Source of the DNA: Adiantum capillus-veneris
Lineage: Eukaryota; Streptophyta; Polypodiopsida; Polypodiales; Pteridaceae
Direction of reading: 5' to 3'
NCBI GenBank assembly: GCA_014529385.2
Contig: CM043969.1
Location: forward strand, 73,383,676 to 73,447,675
DNA length: 64,000 nucleotides
Positions 1 to 11,689 of the stretch are shown here, piece by piece (position 1 is the first letter of the stretch; each line of letters begins with the position of its first letter). The position numbers and the translations under genes are program-made. The notes beneath the pieces were generated by a model. The model was not told the DNA's origin, searched no databases, and was given only the letters and a program-made list of their open reading frames with translations.

Positions 1-29
1 AAAAGAGAAACCTTGTGCTCTGATACCAA
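1..29 (-). other. Primer-binding site and leader start of element E
   Basis: Read on the minus strand this begins TTGGTATCAGAGCACAAGG directly next to the LTR end at position 30. That is the usual plant primer-binding site complementary to the 3' end of initiator tRNA-Met. It shows that the neighbouring LTR is the 5' LTR of an antisense Ty3/gypsy element whose internal region lies to the left of the window. The same arrangement occurs in elements A (38698) and C (63645). Confidence 0.8.
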
Positions 30-611
30 TGTAACTTTTAATGGTCTAGTAACTTGTGTGTAGCGGAAAATAACATAGACATAGTGAGCATTTCATTAAA
101 ATAGATTCCTAATGAGCATAGCACGAGTGCTTGGATGGAGAGAGCAACAAAAGCATAACACCTAGTTAGATAGGCATGAAAAATACTTCAAAAAGAGAGA
201 GAAATTAAGCTATTGACAACAGTTGAGGACCGGATTTACATGGACCCGGTCCCCCATCCAAAAGGCTTTGTATTATAGGTTTCCCCCATCAAGGGAGACA
301 TTTTACTATACAATACTTTGTGTTCCTTCAATAACTTGTTGGTGCAATGAAGATGGGAGTTTCAAGCACCAAGCTCACAGTTGTAAAACACAACATCAAT
401 TCGCTCACGCTCTCAGACCCAAGACCTCACACACCTTCGAAGATGGTGAGAGCTAGCGGGGTACGAGAGTAGATTGAGAGGAAGAAGGAGTATTCTTACG
501 AGAAAGGAGTATGTCTCCTCACATAATCACTCATAATAGCTTAGCATAGCTTAGTAATTAGCATGGTAGAGGAGATGAGCAGGCATTGGAGCTTGGCTCT
601 TGGTTGAATAT
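30..611 (-). mobile_element. 5' LTR of element E, first part (split by element B)
   Basis: This is the 3' part of an antisense LTR of the same family as the LTRs of complete element A, starting at TGTAAC (the complement of the LTR terminus ...GTTACA). It matches the reverse complement of about 38110-38696 and the LTR at 58999 onward. Homology stops at 611 inside the sequence GCTTGGCTCTTGGTTG and resumes at 11690 with GATTTGCATC. The two parts total 1593 bp, the same length as the 5' LTR of element A, so the LTR was whole before element B inserted. Confidence 0.85.
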
Positions 612-3594
612 TGTGAGGTCCCTGTCCCTTTTTGAGAGGAGCGGAGTACCTTTGATAGGTCTCCAATTCTGAAAAAGAAAAACCAACGGACATTGCCTTA
701 GCTACTACGTAGCCACGGGCATGAACCGTTAGTGAAGAATTGGTCCTATCTCGCTATGGCGGAGCGTGACCACCATAACCCTATCTAAAAAATATCTATA
801 ATCAATTATACCTAAAAGTATAAATCTTAGAGTGAACAACCTGTGCGCTTTTTTCCCCATATTTCATAAGCACAGCCGCCAAGGTTTGTCTCTTTTAGGA
901 TCTATGACTAATAAAAAAAAATTCTAGCGTTGGAAAGTTACCCGACTCATCGGGTCCACCCGTCCATAGAATGATACCGTTGGGGTATCATTCTCCCACT
1001 TTCCACACCACACTCACCCTTCTTTTGTTATCTAATTACTACCACACTGTTTAAACATACATGTTCCTTTACTTTATTTATGATACTGGTTCGTTAAAAC
1101 AACCCTTCAAACAGTATTACAAACAATAGTCAAATAAGATATTGTCCAATTTTAAAACAACAACCCTTGGATTAGGTTCACTTAAGAATCTCTACTGGCG
1201 CTATTATGTCCGATCGGTATATACATTATTTATAAAAACCCTTGTCCTCATGAGCGTCCCATACCACTCGACAAGTACTCGTTGTGCTAATCTCAACGTA
1301 CTCCCACCACAGCAGCAACGGTGCCAATCTGGGCGTCATCCTCATGCCACGGCAAAACAAAACTACAGTATCCAACTGTGCTAATCTAGGTGTACTCCCA
1401 CCACAGCATCAGCGGTGCCATCCTGGGCGTCATCTCACGCCTCGACAACTGTCACATAATGCCAATGCTAATAAGTAGAGAGACTTGAGAGAAACCATAC
1501 CGAATGTTTTGGACAAACATTCTTTCCTATGCAACCAGTTTAACCAGATAATCTTTCCTACTTGTAAAACATATGCCGAGTTTCTTGGGGTTAAGCCCCG
1601 TGGTTTCGGTCCATGTTTTCTTGTCATAAGGTAAATATTATATTTCTATGGTCTCGCATATACAATGATGCATAACTTGAAACTGCAATACTAACCTGTA
1701 CCATAGCTCCGATTGATCGGATTGGTGGAGACATAGCATGTTCCGCAGGAGTTCCCCCGTTACTTGTACCGGCTTCATGATCATTAGCGCCTTGGGTTCG
1801 AGCAAGCTTTGGAGCCATTTTTTTGTACTACACTTATGTTATACACTTAGAACTTTAAATTGGTCAATTTCCCTAGTAGTCTCCTTGTTTCCAAAGAGAG
1901 TCTGTAATTTGAACCCTCGCCAACTCGGATTCACACTTAGTGTTGTTGTTCTACATCTAATTTCTATACATCAAATATTTGCTAATCTTGATTGATGAAA
2001 AATTGTGTGTAAACTATGAGTGAAAGTTTAGGAATGCATTTCTTTTATGCTTCACATTTCTAATCCAATTCTAACTTCAATTTCTATACTTCAACTAAAT
2101 CAATTTTTAGTATTATTCAAAATTCTACTTAATCTAATTGACAATAAAATTGGTGAATGAGAATTTCATCATGTATAATAAGAATATGATGAGTTCTCTT
2201 ATGTATTAACTTTCAAATAACTATGCATAAGTTAATAGTGAAGATGTATTAACTAGAGAGAGTAGGTGTACTTAGAGAGAATTAGAGTAAGAGAAAACAT
2301 ACACACACATTTTTTCTAAAGTTAATTGAATCTTACTAATCCATTAGAAAGATTAGAGTAAAAGAGAACACACACATCCTTTTCTAAAGCTAATTGAATC
2401 TCACCAATCTATTAGAGAGATTAGAGTAAGAGATAGCACACACACACACACATATCCTTCTTAAAACTAATTGAATCTTACTAATCTATTAGAGAAATTA
2501 GAGTAAGAGATAGCACACACACACACACACACACACACATATGCTTCTTAAAACTAATTGAATCTTACTAATTTATTAGAGAAATTAGAGTAAGAGATAG
2601 CACACACACACACATATCCTTCTTAAAACTAATTGAATCTTACTAATCTATTAGAGAGATTAGAGAAAAAGATAGCACACACACACACATATCCTTCTTA
2701 AAACTAATTGAATCTTACTAATCTATTAGAGAGATTAGAGTAAGAGATAGCACACACATACACACATAGCTAATTGAATCTTACTAATCTATTAGAGAGA
2801 TTAGAGTAAGAGATAGCACACATACATCATTCCTAAAGTTAATTGAATGCTTAATTAATACGTACCTTATTAGTCCACTAGAGTTTTTGCTCTCTTAATG
2901 GTTTGTGGACGCCTTCTCCCTAAGAGAAATGGCAGCACTTTGTGAGCGCTATAGAGGCAATCTCTATGTCTAAAGTGTGAGCATGGATGCTCTATTTATA
3001 GCAGAAAAGAAAACGTCCAATTTTTTTTCCAAAAAAAATAATAATTTTTTTAATAAAAAATTCTTCAAAAATCATACCCGCGTATTTGATACCCTTGTGG
3101 TACCCATCAGCTTGACCACTTTGTCATTATCATCAAAAGATAAGGCTACACAGCCCCCCCTCATTAAGATTAGTGAAGACTAGCCTCTCCTTTTCATGTG
3201 AGAGAGTGTCCCACTTTGTCCCTCCTATGTGAGTCCAGGTGAGTCCATGTGCCTTCATTTGTCATCCCTATGTATTCTTTTGTGTTTATAATTATTTTAT
3301 TTATTTCCTTAATGATAATGTACTTTACATTTTTAAGTTAAACTTTACAGTCTTATATTAACTTTACAGTAGTAAAAGAAAATTCTACAATCAGTTACTA
3401 AGTCTTACAATAAGTTAATTAGTGATTCATATAGCTAAACATGTCAAAATTTTGTAGCGTAAATTTTAAATTCTAGGTTTTCTCAGCCTACGATTCATAA
3501 TTTGAACTCGAATATCTTAAATAATGAGTGATGGTTTAAAGAAATTCAAATGCGTAATAGAACTTGTGTGAAATTTGAAAGTAGAGACCTTACA
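612..3594 (-). repeat. 3' LTR of element B
   Basis: This direct repeat of 8695-11689 starts TGTGAGGTCC and ends CCTTACA on the plus strand. It carries a 170 bp region of two imperfect ~97 bp repeats (about 1283-1455), the gag first-exon copy (ATG at 1818 on the minus strand), an AT-rich minisatellite with CA tracts (about 2266-2850) and a TATA box (minus strand 3000-2992). The CA tract lengths differ from the other LTR and there are scattered substitutions, so the two LTRs have had time to diverge. Confidence 0.88.
2266..2850. repeat. Minisatellite with embedded CA tracts in the 3' LTR of B
   Basis: About seven imperfect units of roughly 60-90 bp follow one another. Each has the core ATTGAATCTTACTAATCTA, then TTAGAGAGATTAGAGTAAGA, then GATAGCACACACACA and usually CATATCCTTCTTAAAACTA. 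Unit length varies mainly through the CA dinucleotide run. The same array is in the other LTR at 10313-10905 with different CA lengths. Confidence 0.85.
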
Positions 3595-3609
3595 ATCTCC
3601 GCAACTTAG

Positions 3610-6600
3610 AATTTGAGATGCTCTCATCTCAAGAATAGTGAAGGGTAATCCTTAAGAAGGGATGTCTCATTTTCCCAAGTAGCATCTTCTATAGGGAAAT
3701 CCTTTCATAAGATAAGATGTTCTTTGATAGATCTATTGCTAAGCGTTCTCTCCCGAGTTTTTAGGATAGTATCAGGTTGGAGTTGTAGAACATTTTAGCA
3801 GGTAAAATGATTTGCTCATCATCAAAGACATGGTCAGGGTTATATACATAAGGTTTTAACAGACTTACATGAAATACATCATGCACTTTGAGATGACAAG
3901 GGAGTTTCAGTCTATAGGCTTGATCACTTACAACCTTGATTATTTCGTAAGGTCCACAGTATCGGTAGCTAAGCTTCTTATACCTTCCGAGAGACAGATT
4001 GCTCTTTTTGGGCTTTACTCGTAAGAAAACTTTGTCACCTTCTTTGAAAATCCGATCAAATCTTTTTAAGTCGGCCTACTTCTTTTGTCGATCTTGAGCC
4101 GCTTGAATATCCCTTTGAATAGCTTTGGTTTGAGCTTCCATTTCTTCAAGCATTTTCTTTGAGGCTTCTACCCTTATAGTGGGGTCAGAAAAGTTAAGAG
4201 GTGATAAACATTCTTGACCATAAAGAGCATTAAAAGGTGTCATTCCAATACTTCTATGAGTAGAGGGATTGTATGCATACTCTACCACAGGTAGGTATTG
4301 AATCCACTTGCGAAGTTCTCTATTGCAATAGGCTCTGAGGATGTCTTCAATTACTTGATTAACTCTTTCAGTTTGGCCATCAGTTTGAGGATGATAAGCA
4401 GTACTAAAACATAACTGAGTTCCAATAGCTTGAAACAATGATACCCAAAACTTTGAAGTAAACTTGGCATCACGATCGCTGACAATCCTCTTCGGTAAAC
4501 CATGAATTATGAAAACCTCCTTCACAAACAGATGAGCAATATCTAAAGCTGTAAAGGTTGTCTTGACTGGGATTAAGTGAGCCACTTTAGTAAGCAAGTC
4601 GACTATGACCATGATTGAATCATAGCCAGCTTGAACAGAAGGAAATCCGATGATAAAGTCCATGCTAATACATTCCCATTTCATTTGGGGAATATCTAAA
4701 GGATGTAATTTACCTGGCATCTTTAGTCTCTCTCCCTTAATCCTTTGACAAGACAAACACTGCTTGACATAGCGAAGGACATCACCCTTCATACCTTGCC
4801 AATAGTAACTTATGTGAATTGCATTGATGGTTTTGGCATAACCTGGATGTCCTGAAGTTGGGCCATCATGTGCTTCATATAGGATAGCATTCCTTAGGGT
4901 AGAATCCTTAGGTATGCATAGTCGATTCCTATAGTAAATTTTCCCATCTTCTAAGGTGTAATGTAGAGGTTTAGGTTGATTTGATGATACCCTCTCTTCA
5001 CGTAGGATACTAGCAAGCATCTGGTAATCTGCATCTCTGACAACAGCATCTGAGACCTTGTCTAAAATAGGGTTGTTAGCCATGGAAATTGCCCCTAGAA
5101 AAGCTTTACGGCTTAGGGCATCTGCCACAACATTATCCTTACCTGGTCTAAATTTAATATCAAAATCATATTCGTGCATGAGATCTATCCATCTCCTCTG
5201 TCTCATATTAAGGTTAGGTTGCGTAAAATTCCACTTAAGGCTCTTGTGATCTGTTACCAACTGGAATTTTCGTCCCAATAGATAATATCTCCATAGCTTG
5301 AGAGCGTGAATAACTGCTAGCAATTCTAAATCATGTGTAGCATAATTCACTTCATGAATCCTAAGCTTCCGAGAAGGTAAAGATATAGGCCTTCCTTCTT
5401 GAGTAAGGACTCCTCCTAATGCAAGGTTACTAGCATCTGTGATCACCTCGAATTCTTGGGTGAAGTCTGGAAGTTTTAAGAGAGGTTCTGAATCAAGATA
5501 CTCCTTAAGCTGTTTGAAGCAAGATTCATGTTTTTCTTCCCAAAGTATCGTAGCTCTTTTCTTTAGCAAGTCGGTTAGTGGTGCAACTTTAAGAGCATAG
5601 TCCTTTACAAAGATCCTGTACCACCCTGTGATACCTAAGAACCCTATGACTTTGGTTTGTGAAGTGGGTTGAGGCCATTCCACAATATCCTTGACTTTGT
5701 CAGGGTCAACAGAGACTCCTTCTGGTGAAATGATAAACCCTAATTAACAGACCTTAGGGGTAAAGAAGGCACATTTGCTTTTCTTTGCATATAGCTTATT
5801 TCGGCGTAAAAGCTCTAACACTTTCCTAACATGTCCTTCATGCTCTTCCTCTGATTTGGAATAAATTAAGATATCGTCAAAGAATACTAGGACAAAATCG
5901 TCCAAGAATTCTCTAAAGATATCGTGCATCAAACGATTGAAAGTTGCAGGAGCATTCGTAAGTCCGAAAGCCATCACTGTAAATTCGTAATGACCATAAC
6001 GAGTGTTAAAAGCTGTTTTGGAGATATTAGCCTCCTGGATTCGAATTTGATGATAGCCAGATCGAAGATCAATCTTTGTGAATATTTTGGCTCCATGTAA
6101 TTTGTCCAGCATCTCATCAATACGAGGAATTGGATATTTATTCTTGATGGTAACCTGATTTAAGCCCCTATAATCTATGCGAAGTCGAAGAGAGCCATCC
6201 TTTTTCTTTTGGAAGAGAACATGTGCACCCCATGGAGATATACTAGGTCGGATAAACCCTTGCTCAATCAACTGCTTGAGCTGCTCCTTGAGTTCTATAG
6301 CCTCTGGAAGTGACATCTTGTACGGCGCTCTTGAGACTGGTTCACTACCTGGAAAAATTTTGATTTGATGGTCTACCTCCCTAGGGGGTGGTAGTTCAGA
6401 AAGTTCAGTAGGGAAAACATCCAAAAATTCTTCTAGCCACATTGGTTCAGGGTTGGAAGAAGATTTTTCTACTTTGTTTAGCTTGACTACAAAAATATGT
6501 TGACCCTTGCGTAACCCTTTCAAAAGACGATTAGCTTTGACCAAGTAAGCTTTTGGTCGTCCATTCTGGCCTTGAATAGTGACTTCTTGACCTTGGTTGT

Positions 6601-7325
6601 CCATAAAAGTAACACTTCCTTGGGCACAATGGATATTGGCATTATGACTGGCTAACCAATCCATTCCAAGAATTCCGTCATAGATTCCTATGGGTAAGGT
6701 TCGAAAAGTAGCAGAAGTAGAGTATTCTCCCAACTTGAAATCTATTTTTCCCACAATGTACTGAGATAACACCTCCTTTCCATTGGCTAATTCAACTCTC
6801 ATCTTTCTTGCAGGGTGTTGATTAAGTCCTAACCTCCTTAAACATTTAGGTGACAAGAAAGAATGAGTACTGCCACAATCAATAAGAAGCTCAAATTTTT
6901 CACCTTGGTGATTTGCAGGTGTTTGAATGACAACATATTGTTTTCTTGCTCTTGGGTTATCAATTGCAGCATGTAGAGTTGCTCTTTCCTCTTGTTCTTC
7001 TCCCAATGTTGGTTCTCCTATGATAGCATTGACTCTGGCAGCCATTCCGCGCCCTCGACCTCGTCCTCCATTTCTTCCTCCACGATTTATTATTTGGTCT
7101 CGTCCTCTAGCTCGATTAGGTGTATTTGTTGCGGAGACTCGCCTATGACATACATTCCTGAAATGTCCTAGCTCGTTGCATTCATAGCATCTAAGATCTG
7201 CATTTTGAGCTCCATTTGCTGAAGCTGCAACTATTGGATGAGTTTGGTGAACTAGGTGAACTTGCCTTTGGTTCCACATCATAGGCCGTTTCTCTTCTTC
7301 CAACATTCCTTGTATTTCCATTTCG
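3610..7325 (-). pseudogene. pol of element B (PR-RT-RNase H-integrase-chromodomain), broken
   Basis: This is the pol region of a Ty3/gypsy element. In order on the minus strand it shows a zinc knuckle [14 protein letters not shown], a protease with [11 protein letters not shown] (DCG where DSG or DTG is usual), RT with FFDDILIYS, RNase H, integrase zinc finger, integrase core with SDRDAKFTSKFW and HPQTDGQTERVN, and a chromodomain-like tail ending EDATWENE. An in-frame TAA replaces the tyrosine of the VSYLGF-type motif near 5744. A TAG ends the frame at 4076, and shifts or stops follow further 3'. A frame change near 7320 separates it from gag. It would have encoded replication and integration enzymes but is now non-functional. 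Confidence 0.85.
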
Positions 7326-7883
7326 TACCCTTTGAGAGTTTGACATCTCTTTAGCTAAGGGTTTAGCTCTTAAAAGAGCATCTTGCAAATTTACAGGTCT
7401 CATGGCTTCTAGACGTGTATTTAAAGGAGCATTTAGCCCTTGGCAGAAACGGGCTACTTGTTGATCTGCGGTCATTGGCAGAGCATAGTGCCTAAGAGTT
7501 ACAAATTTGGAGTAGTATTCTTCCATTGTAAGATGAAACTGACGTAAGTTGAAGAATTCATTCATCTTAAGGGATTCGTGTGCAGGTGGAAGATAACGTC
7601 CTTTGACAGCATACTTAATGTCTTCCCAAGTTTGAGTGTTTTGAGCTACTTGATTATCTTTGCAGTGTTGTTTCCACCAAAGCTTTGCATCCCCCGTGAG
7701 ACGAAACATAGCCAACATTGCTTGGTTATCGGTAGTAGTACCAGCAGCAGCAAAATAATCCTCTATCTCTTCGAGCCACACTTCTGCATTGCGCTCAACT
7801 AGGGCTCCTTCCCCTTTGAAAGAGGGAAGTTTAGCTTGCTTGAGAAGTAGCTTTTTCTCTTGAAGAGATGTGTACACCGCACT
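7191..7883 (-). CDS. gag (second exon) of element B
   Basis: This frame encodes a retrotransposon capsid protein. It contains a Retrotrans_gag-type stretch ([16 protein letters not shown] core around residues 60-75 and a RFCQGLN motif later). No ATG lies near its start: the first in-frame ATG is about 55 codons in. Upstream is TATATTGCACAG at 7895-7884, a good splice acceptor, after which the frame opens as [11 protein letters not shown]. This matches in phase with the LTR exon ending at 9743. The frame runs out of gag homology near 7320, where a frameshift leads into the zinc-knuckle frame. I infer that it is translated from a spliced RNA. Confidence 0.75.
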   Translation of the reverse strand, partial: SAVYTSLQEKKLLLKQAKLPSFKGEGALVERNAEVWLEEIEDYFAAAGTTTDNQAMLAMFRLTGDAKLWWKQHCKDNQVAQNTQTWEDIKYAVKGRYLPPAHESLKMNEFFNLRQFHLTMEEYYSKFVTLRHYALPMTADQQVARFCQGLNAPLNTRLEAMRPVNLQDALLRAKPLAKEMSNSQRVRNGNTRNVGRRETAYDVEPKASSPSSPNSSNSCSFSKWSSKCRS

Positions 7884-8059
7884 CTGTGCAATATAGATTA
7901 AGTGAAACTTTATTGGATACTCTAACTTTAATCCACTTTAAGGCAATACTTGATCAGACAATAATACAAACAAAAGGTAATATTAATCCAAACTTTATTT
8001 ATATACACATTATTTGCTACCAAGGTTGGTAGTCTTTAGATACAAGGATTGTAATGTCT

Positions 8060-8631
8060 CTATATTTTGAGTTTAGTGACTACAAAAGGATAGGCTAAAG
8101 GATCAAAATAAAAAGTTTCCTTTGACCCTTGAAAGCTACGAGATACACATATGGGTCGAATCTTACCACCATGGATAACTTTTGTAACTTGGTTATAGAC
8201 CCATTGAGTCTGAGATATCTTTTCTCCTCCCAAGGTAATGGTAGCATCCGGATTCTTAGTACCAATGAAAAGATAAACTTCGATGACTTTTAAATCCTCT
8301 GTCCATTGAAGTTTCTTGAGGTTGGTATCCATGCACCATATCTTGTCAGCATCGATGGTATAGATTCCTCCAGATGGACTCCAATTGATGCCCCATCCTC
8401 TATGCACCCTTGGGATAGGTGGTGCAAACACCCTATCCAAAATCATCATCACCCTTTTTCGAAACTGATAATTTGGTGATTGGCATGCATTTTCAAACAT
8501 GATGGTGAACACCTGGAATTTCTGGTAGGCTGAATGAACATTTTTCTGTACCAGGAAAGTTCAGTCTTCAATACCATATAAAAACTCAAAACAATTTTTC
8601 TAGGTTCTTCTATTATTTCAAACATTCGCAT
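8060..8631 (-). CDS. Unidentified ORF between PBS and gag of element B
   Basis: An open frame of at least 150 codons (8512-8060, start MFTIMFENACQSP) lies between the primer-binding site and gag. A second short frame from an ATG at 8631 (MRMFEIIEEPRK) overlaps it. One frameshift near 8570 would join them into about 190 codons. Recognisable segments include RVHRGWGINWSPSGG and GGKIRPICVSRSF. I do not recognise the family. There is no signal peptide or obvious membrane segment, and it has no resemblance to gag, protease or envelope that I can support. It lies wholly inside the intron predicted for the gag mRNA, so only unspliced RNA would carry it. It may be an additional element gene or a captured host fragment. 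Confidence 0.5.
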
Positions 8632-8680
8632 CCTTCAATATCCAAACATCAATCTAAAAATCTCCCCAAGCTTTAACCTA

Positions 8681-8694
8681 GGCTCTGATACCAG
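8681..8694 (-). other. Primer-binding site of element B
   Basis: On the minus strand the LTR end ...CTCACA is followed by CTGGTATCAGAGCCTAGG. TGGTATCAGAGCC is the standard plant initiator tRNA-Met primer-binding site. Its place next to the 8695 LTR fixes that LTR as the 5' LTR and the element as minus-strand. Confidence 0.85.
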
Positions 8695-9742
8695 TGTGAG
8701 GTTCCTGCCCCTTTTTGAGAGGAGCGGAGTACCTTTGATAGGTCTCCAATCCTGAAAAAGAAAAACCAATGGACATTGCCTTAGCTACTACGTAGCCACG
8801 GGCATGAACCGTTAGTGAAGGATAACTCTATCTAAAAACTATCTATAATCAGTTATACCTAAAAGTATAAATCTTAGAGTGACCAACCTATGCGCTTTTT
8901 TCTCCATGTTTCAGAAGCACAACCGCCAAGGTTTGTCTCTTTTAAGATTTATAACTAATAAAAAAAACTTCTAGCGTTGAAAAGTTACCCGACTCATCGG
9001 GTCCACCCGTCCATAGAATGATATCGTCGGGGTATCATTCTCCCACTTTTCACACCACACTCACCCTTCTTTTGTTATCTAATTACTACCACACTGTTTA
9101 AACATACATGTTCTTTTACTTTATTTATGATACTGGTTCGTTAAAACAGCCCTTCAAACAGTATTACAAACAATAGTCAAACAAGAAGTCGTCCAATTTT
9201 AAACCAACAACCCTTGGATTAGGTTCACTTAAGTATCTCTACTGGCGCTATTATGTCCGATCGGTATATACATTATTTATAAAAACCCTTGTCCTCATGA
9301 GCGTCCCATACCGCTCGACAAGTACTCATTGTGCTAATCTGGACGTACTCCTGCCACAGCAACAACGGTGCCAATATGGGCGTCATCCTCACGCCACGAC
9401 AAAACAAAACTACAGTATCCAACTGTGCTAATCTAGGTGTACTCCCACCACAGCATCAGCGGTGCCATCCTGGGCGTCATCTCACGCCTCGACAACTGTC
9501 ACATAATGCCAATGCTAATAAGTAGAGAGACTTGAGAGAAACCATACCGAATGTTTTGGACAAACATTCTTTCCTATGCAACCAGTTTAACCAGATAATC
9601 TTTCCTACTTGTAAAACATATGCCGAGTTTCTTGGGGTTAAGCCCCGTGGTTTCGGTCCATGTTTTCTTGTCATAAGGTAAATATTATATTTCTATGGTC
9701 TCGCATATACAATGATGCATAACTTGAAACTGCAATACTAAC

Positions 9743-9865
9743 CTGTACCATAGCTCCGATTGATCTGATTGGTGGAGACATAGCATGTTCCGCAGGAGTT
9801 CCCCCGTTACTTGTACCGGCTTCATGATCATTAGCGCCTTGGGTTCGAGCAAGCTTTGGAGCCAT
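9743..9865 (-). CDS. Putative first exon of gag inside the 5' LTR of B
   Basis: On the minus strand AAAAAAATGGCTCCAAAG opens a 41-codon frame (MAPKLARTQGANDHEAGTS onward) that ends ATGGTACAG|GTTAGTATT, a good plant splice donor. Its 123 nt leave phase 0. The acceptor CAG at 7886-7884 also opens gag in phase 0. The spliced product would give gag its missing start codon and remove an intron of about 1.86 kb that contains the PBS and the unknown ORF. A related exon (MAPKRTRG..., also with DHEAG) lies at a matching position in the LTR of B2 at 56445. Conservation between diverged elements argues that this is coding. Splicing itself is inferred. Confidence 0.65.
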
Positions 9866-10312
9866 TTTTTTGTACTACACTTATGTTATACACTTAGAAC
9901 TTTAAATTGGTCAATTTCCCTAGTAGTCTCCTTGTTTCCAAAGAGAGTCTGTAATTTGAACCCTCGCCAACTCGGATTCACACTTAGTGTTGTTGTTCTA
10001 CATTTAATTTCTATACATCAAATATTTACTAATCATGATTAATAAAAAATTAAGTGTGTAAACTATGAGTGAAAGTTTAGGAATGCATTACTTTTATGCT
10101 TCACATTTCTAATCCAATTCTAACTTCAATTTCTATACTTCAACTAAATCAATTTTTAGTATTATTCAAAATTCTACTTAATCTAATTGACAATAAAATT
10201 GGTGAATGAGAATTTCATCATGTATAATAAGAATATGATGAGTTCTCTTATGTATTAACTTTCAAATAACTATGCATAAGTTAATAGTGAAGATGTACTA
10301 ACTAGAGAGAGT

Positions 10313-10648
10313 AGGTGTACTTAGAGAGAATTAGAGTAAGAGAAAACATACACACACATTTTTTCTAAAGTTGATTGAATTTTACTAATCCATTAGAAAG
10401 ATTAGAGTAAAAGAGAACACACACACATCTTTTTCTAAAGCTAATTGAATCTCACCAATCTATTAGAGAGATTAGAGTAAGAGATAGCACACACACACAC
10501 ACTCACATATCCTTCTTAAAACTAATTGAATCTTACTAATCTATTAGAGAAATTAGAGTAAGAGATAAGCACACACACACACACACACATATCCTTCTTA
10601 AAACTAATTGAATCTTACTAATCTATTAGAGAAATTAGAGTAAGAGAT

Positions 10649-10683
<35 letters not shown>

Positions 10684-10905
10684 CCTTCTTAAAACTAATT
10701 GAATCTTACTAATCTATTAGAGAGATTATAGTAAAAGATAGCACACACACACACACACACACACACATATCCTTCTTAAAACTAATTGAATCTTATTAAT
10801 CTATTAGAGAGATTAGAGTAAGAGATAGCACACACACACACACATAGCTAATTGAATCTTACTAATCTATTAGAGAGATTAGAGTAAGAGATAGCACACA
10901 TACAT
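10313..10905. repeat. Minisatellite with embedded CA tracts in the 5' LTR of B
   Basis: This is the partner of the array at 2266-2850, with the same core units but longer CA runs (up to about 15 dinucleotides near 10650-10680). It lies downstream of the LTR TATA box in transcript sense, so it would be part of the 5' leader of the element RNA. Confidence 0.85.
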
Positions 10906-11069
10906 CATTCCTAAAGTTAATTGAATGCTTAATTAATACGCACCTTATTAGTCCACTAGAGTTTTTGCTCTCTTAGTGGTTTGTGGACGCCTTCTCTCTA
11001 AGAGAAGTGGCAGCACTTCGTGAGCGCTATAGAGGCAATCTCTATGTTTAAAGTGTGAGCATGGATGCT

Positions 11070-11078
11070 CTATTTATA
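11070..11078 (-). promoter_or_regulatory. TATA box of the element B LTR
   Basis: The minus strand reads TATAAATAGAGC here, and the 3' LTR has the identical motif at 3000-2992. It lies about 610 bp into the LTR in transcript sense, a plausible U3 promoter position. Confidence 0.6.
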
Positions 11079-11689
11079 GAAGAAAAGAAAACGTCTATTT
11101 TTTTAAAAATATAAAATTTTTAATTTTTTTAATAAAAAAATAATTTTTTAATTTTTTTTTCTCAAAAATCATACCCACGTTTTTGATACCCTTGTGGTAC
11201 CCATCAGCTTGACCACTTGTCATTATCACAAAAGATAAGGCCACACCGCCCTCCCTCATTAAGATTAGTCAAGACTAGCCTCTCCTTTTCATGTGAGAGA
11301 GTGTCCCACTTTGTCCCCTCCTATGTGAGTCCAGGTGAGTCCATGTGCCTTCATTTGTCATCCCTGTGTATTCTTTTGTCTTTATAATTTAGTTTATTTA
11401 TTTTCTTAATGATAATTTACTTTACATTTTTAAGTTAAACTTTACAGTCTTATATTAACTTTACAGTAGTAAAACAAAATTTATAATCAGTAACTAAGTC
11501 TTACAATAAGTTAATTAGTGATTCATATAGCTAAACATGTCAAATTTTGTAGCGTAAATTTTAAATTCTAGGTTTTCTCAGCCTACGATTCATAATTTGA
11601 ATTCGAATATCTTAAATAATGAGTGATGGTTAAAAAAAATTCAAATGTGTAATAGAACTTGTGTGAAATTTAAAAGTAGAAACCTTACA

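Larger units (their letters stand above)
612..11689 (-). mobile_element. Element B: Ty3/gypsy chromovirus with ~3 kb LTRs, nested in LTR E
   Basis: This 11.1 kb LTR retrotransposon lies on the minus strand. It has direct repeats of 2983 and 2995 bp (TG...CA ends), an initiator tRNA-Met primer site, gag with zinc knuckle, protease, reverse transcriptase, RNase H, integrase and a degraded chromodomain. The order gag-PR-RT-RH-INT is that of Ty3/gypsy. It sits inside the LTR of element E. The flanking 5-mers AATAT and GATTT are only a weak target duplication, which with the LTR differences and several stop codons points to an older, inactive insertion. It is unusual in having a putative first gag exon inside the LTR and an extra ORF upstream of gag. 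Confidence 0.88.
8695..11689 (-). repeat. 5' LTR of element B
   Basis: This is the direct repeat partner of 612-3594, with the same TG...CA ends. In transcript sense (right to left) it holds U3, a TATA box at 11078-11070, a transcribed minisatellite with CA tracts (10905-10313), a putative gag first exon (9865-9743), and U5 up to the primer site. The distance from TATA box to ATG implies a leader of about 1.2 kb. The LTR is long for the superfamily, and this transcribed leader accounts for most of it. Confidence 0.88.
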
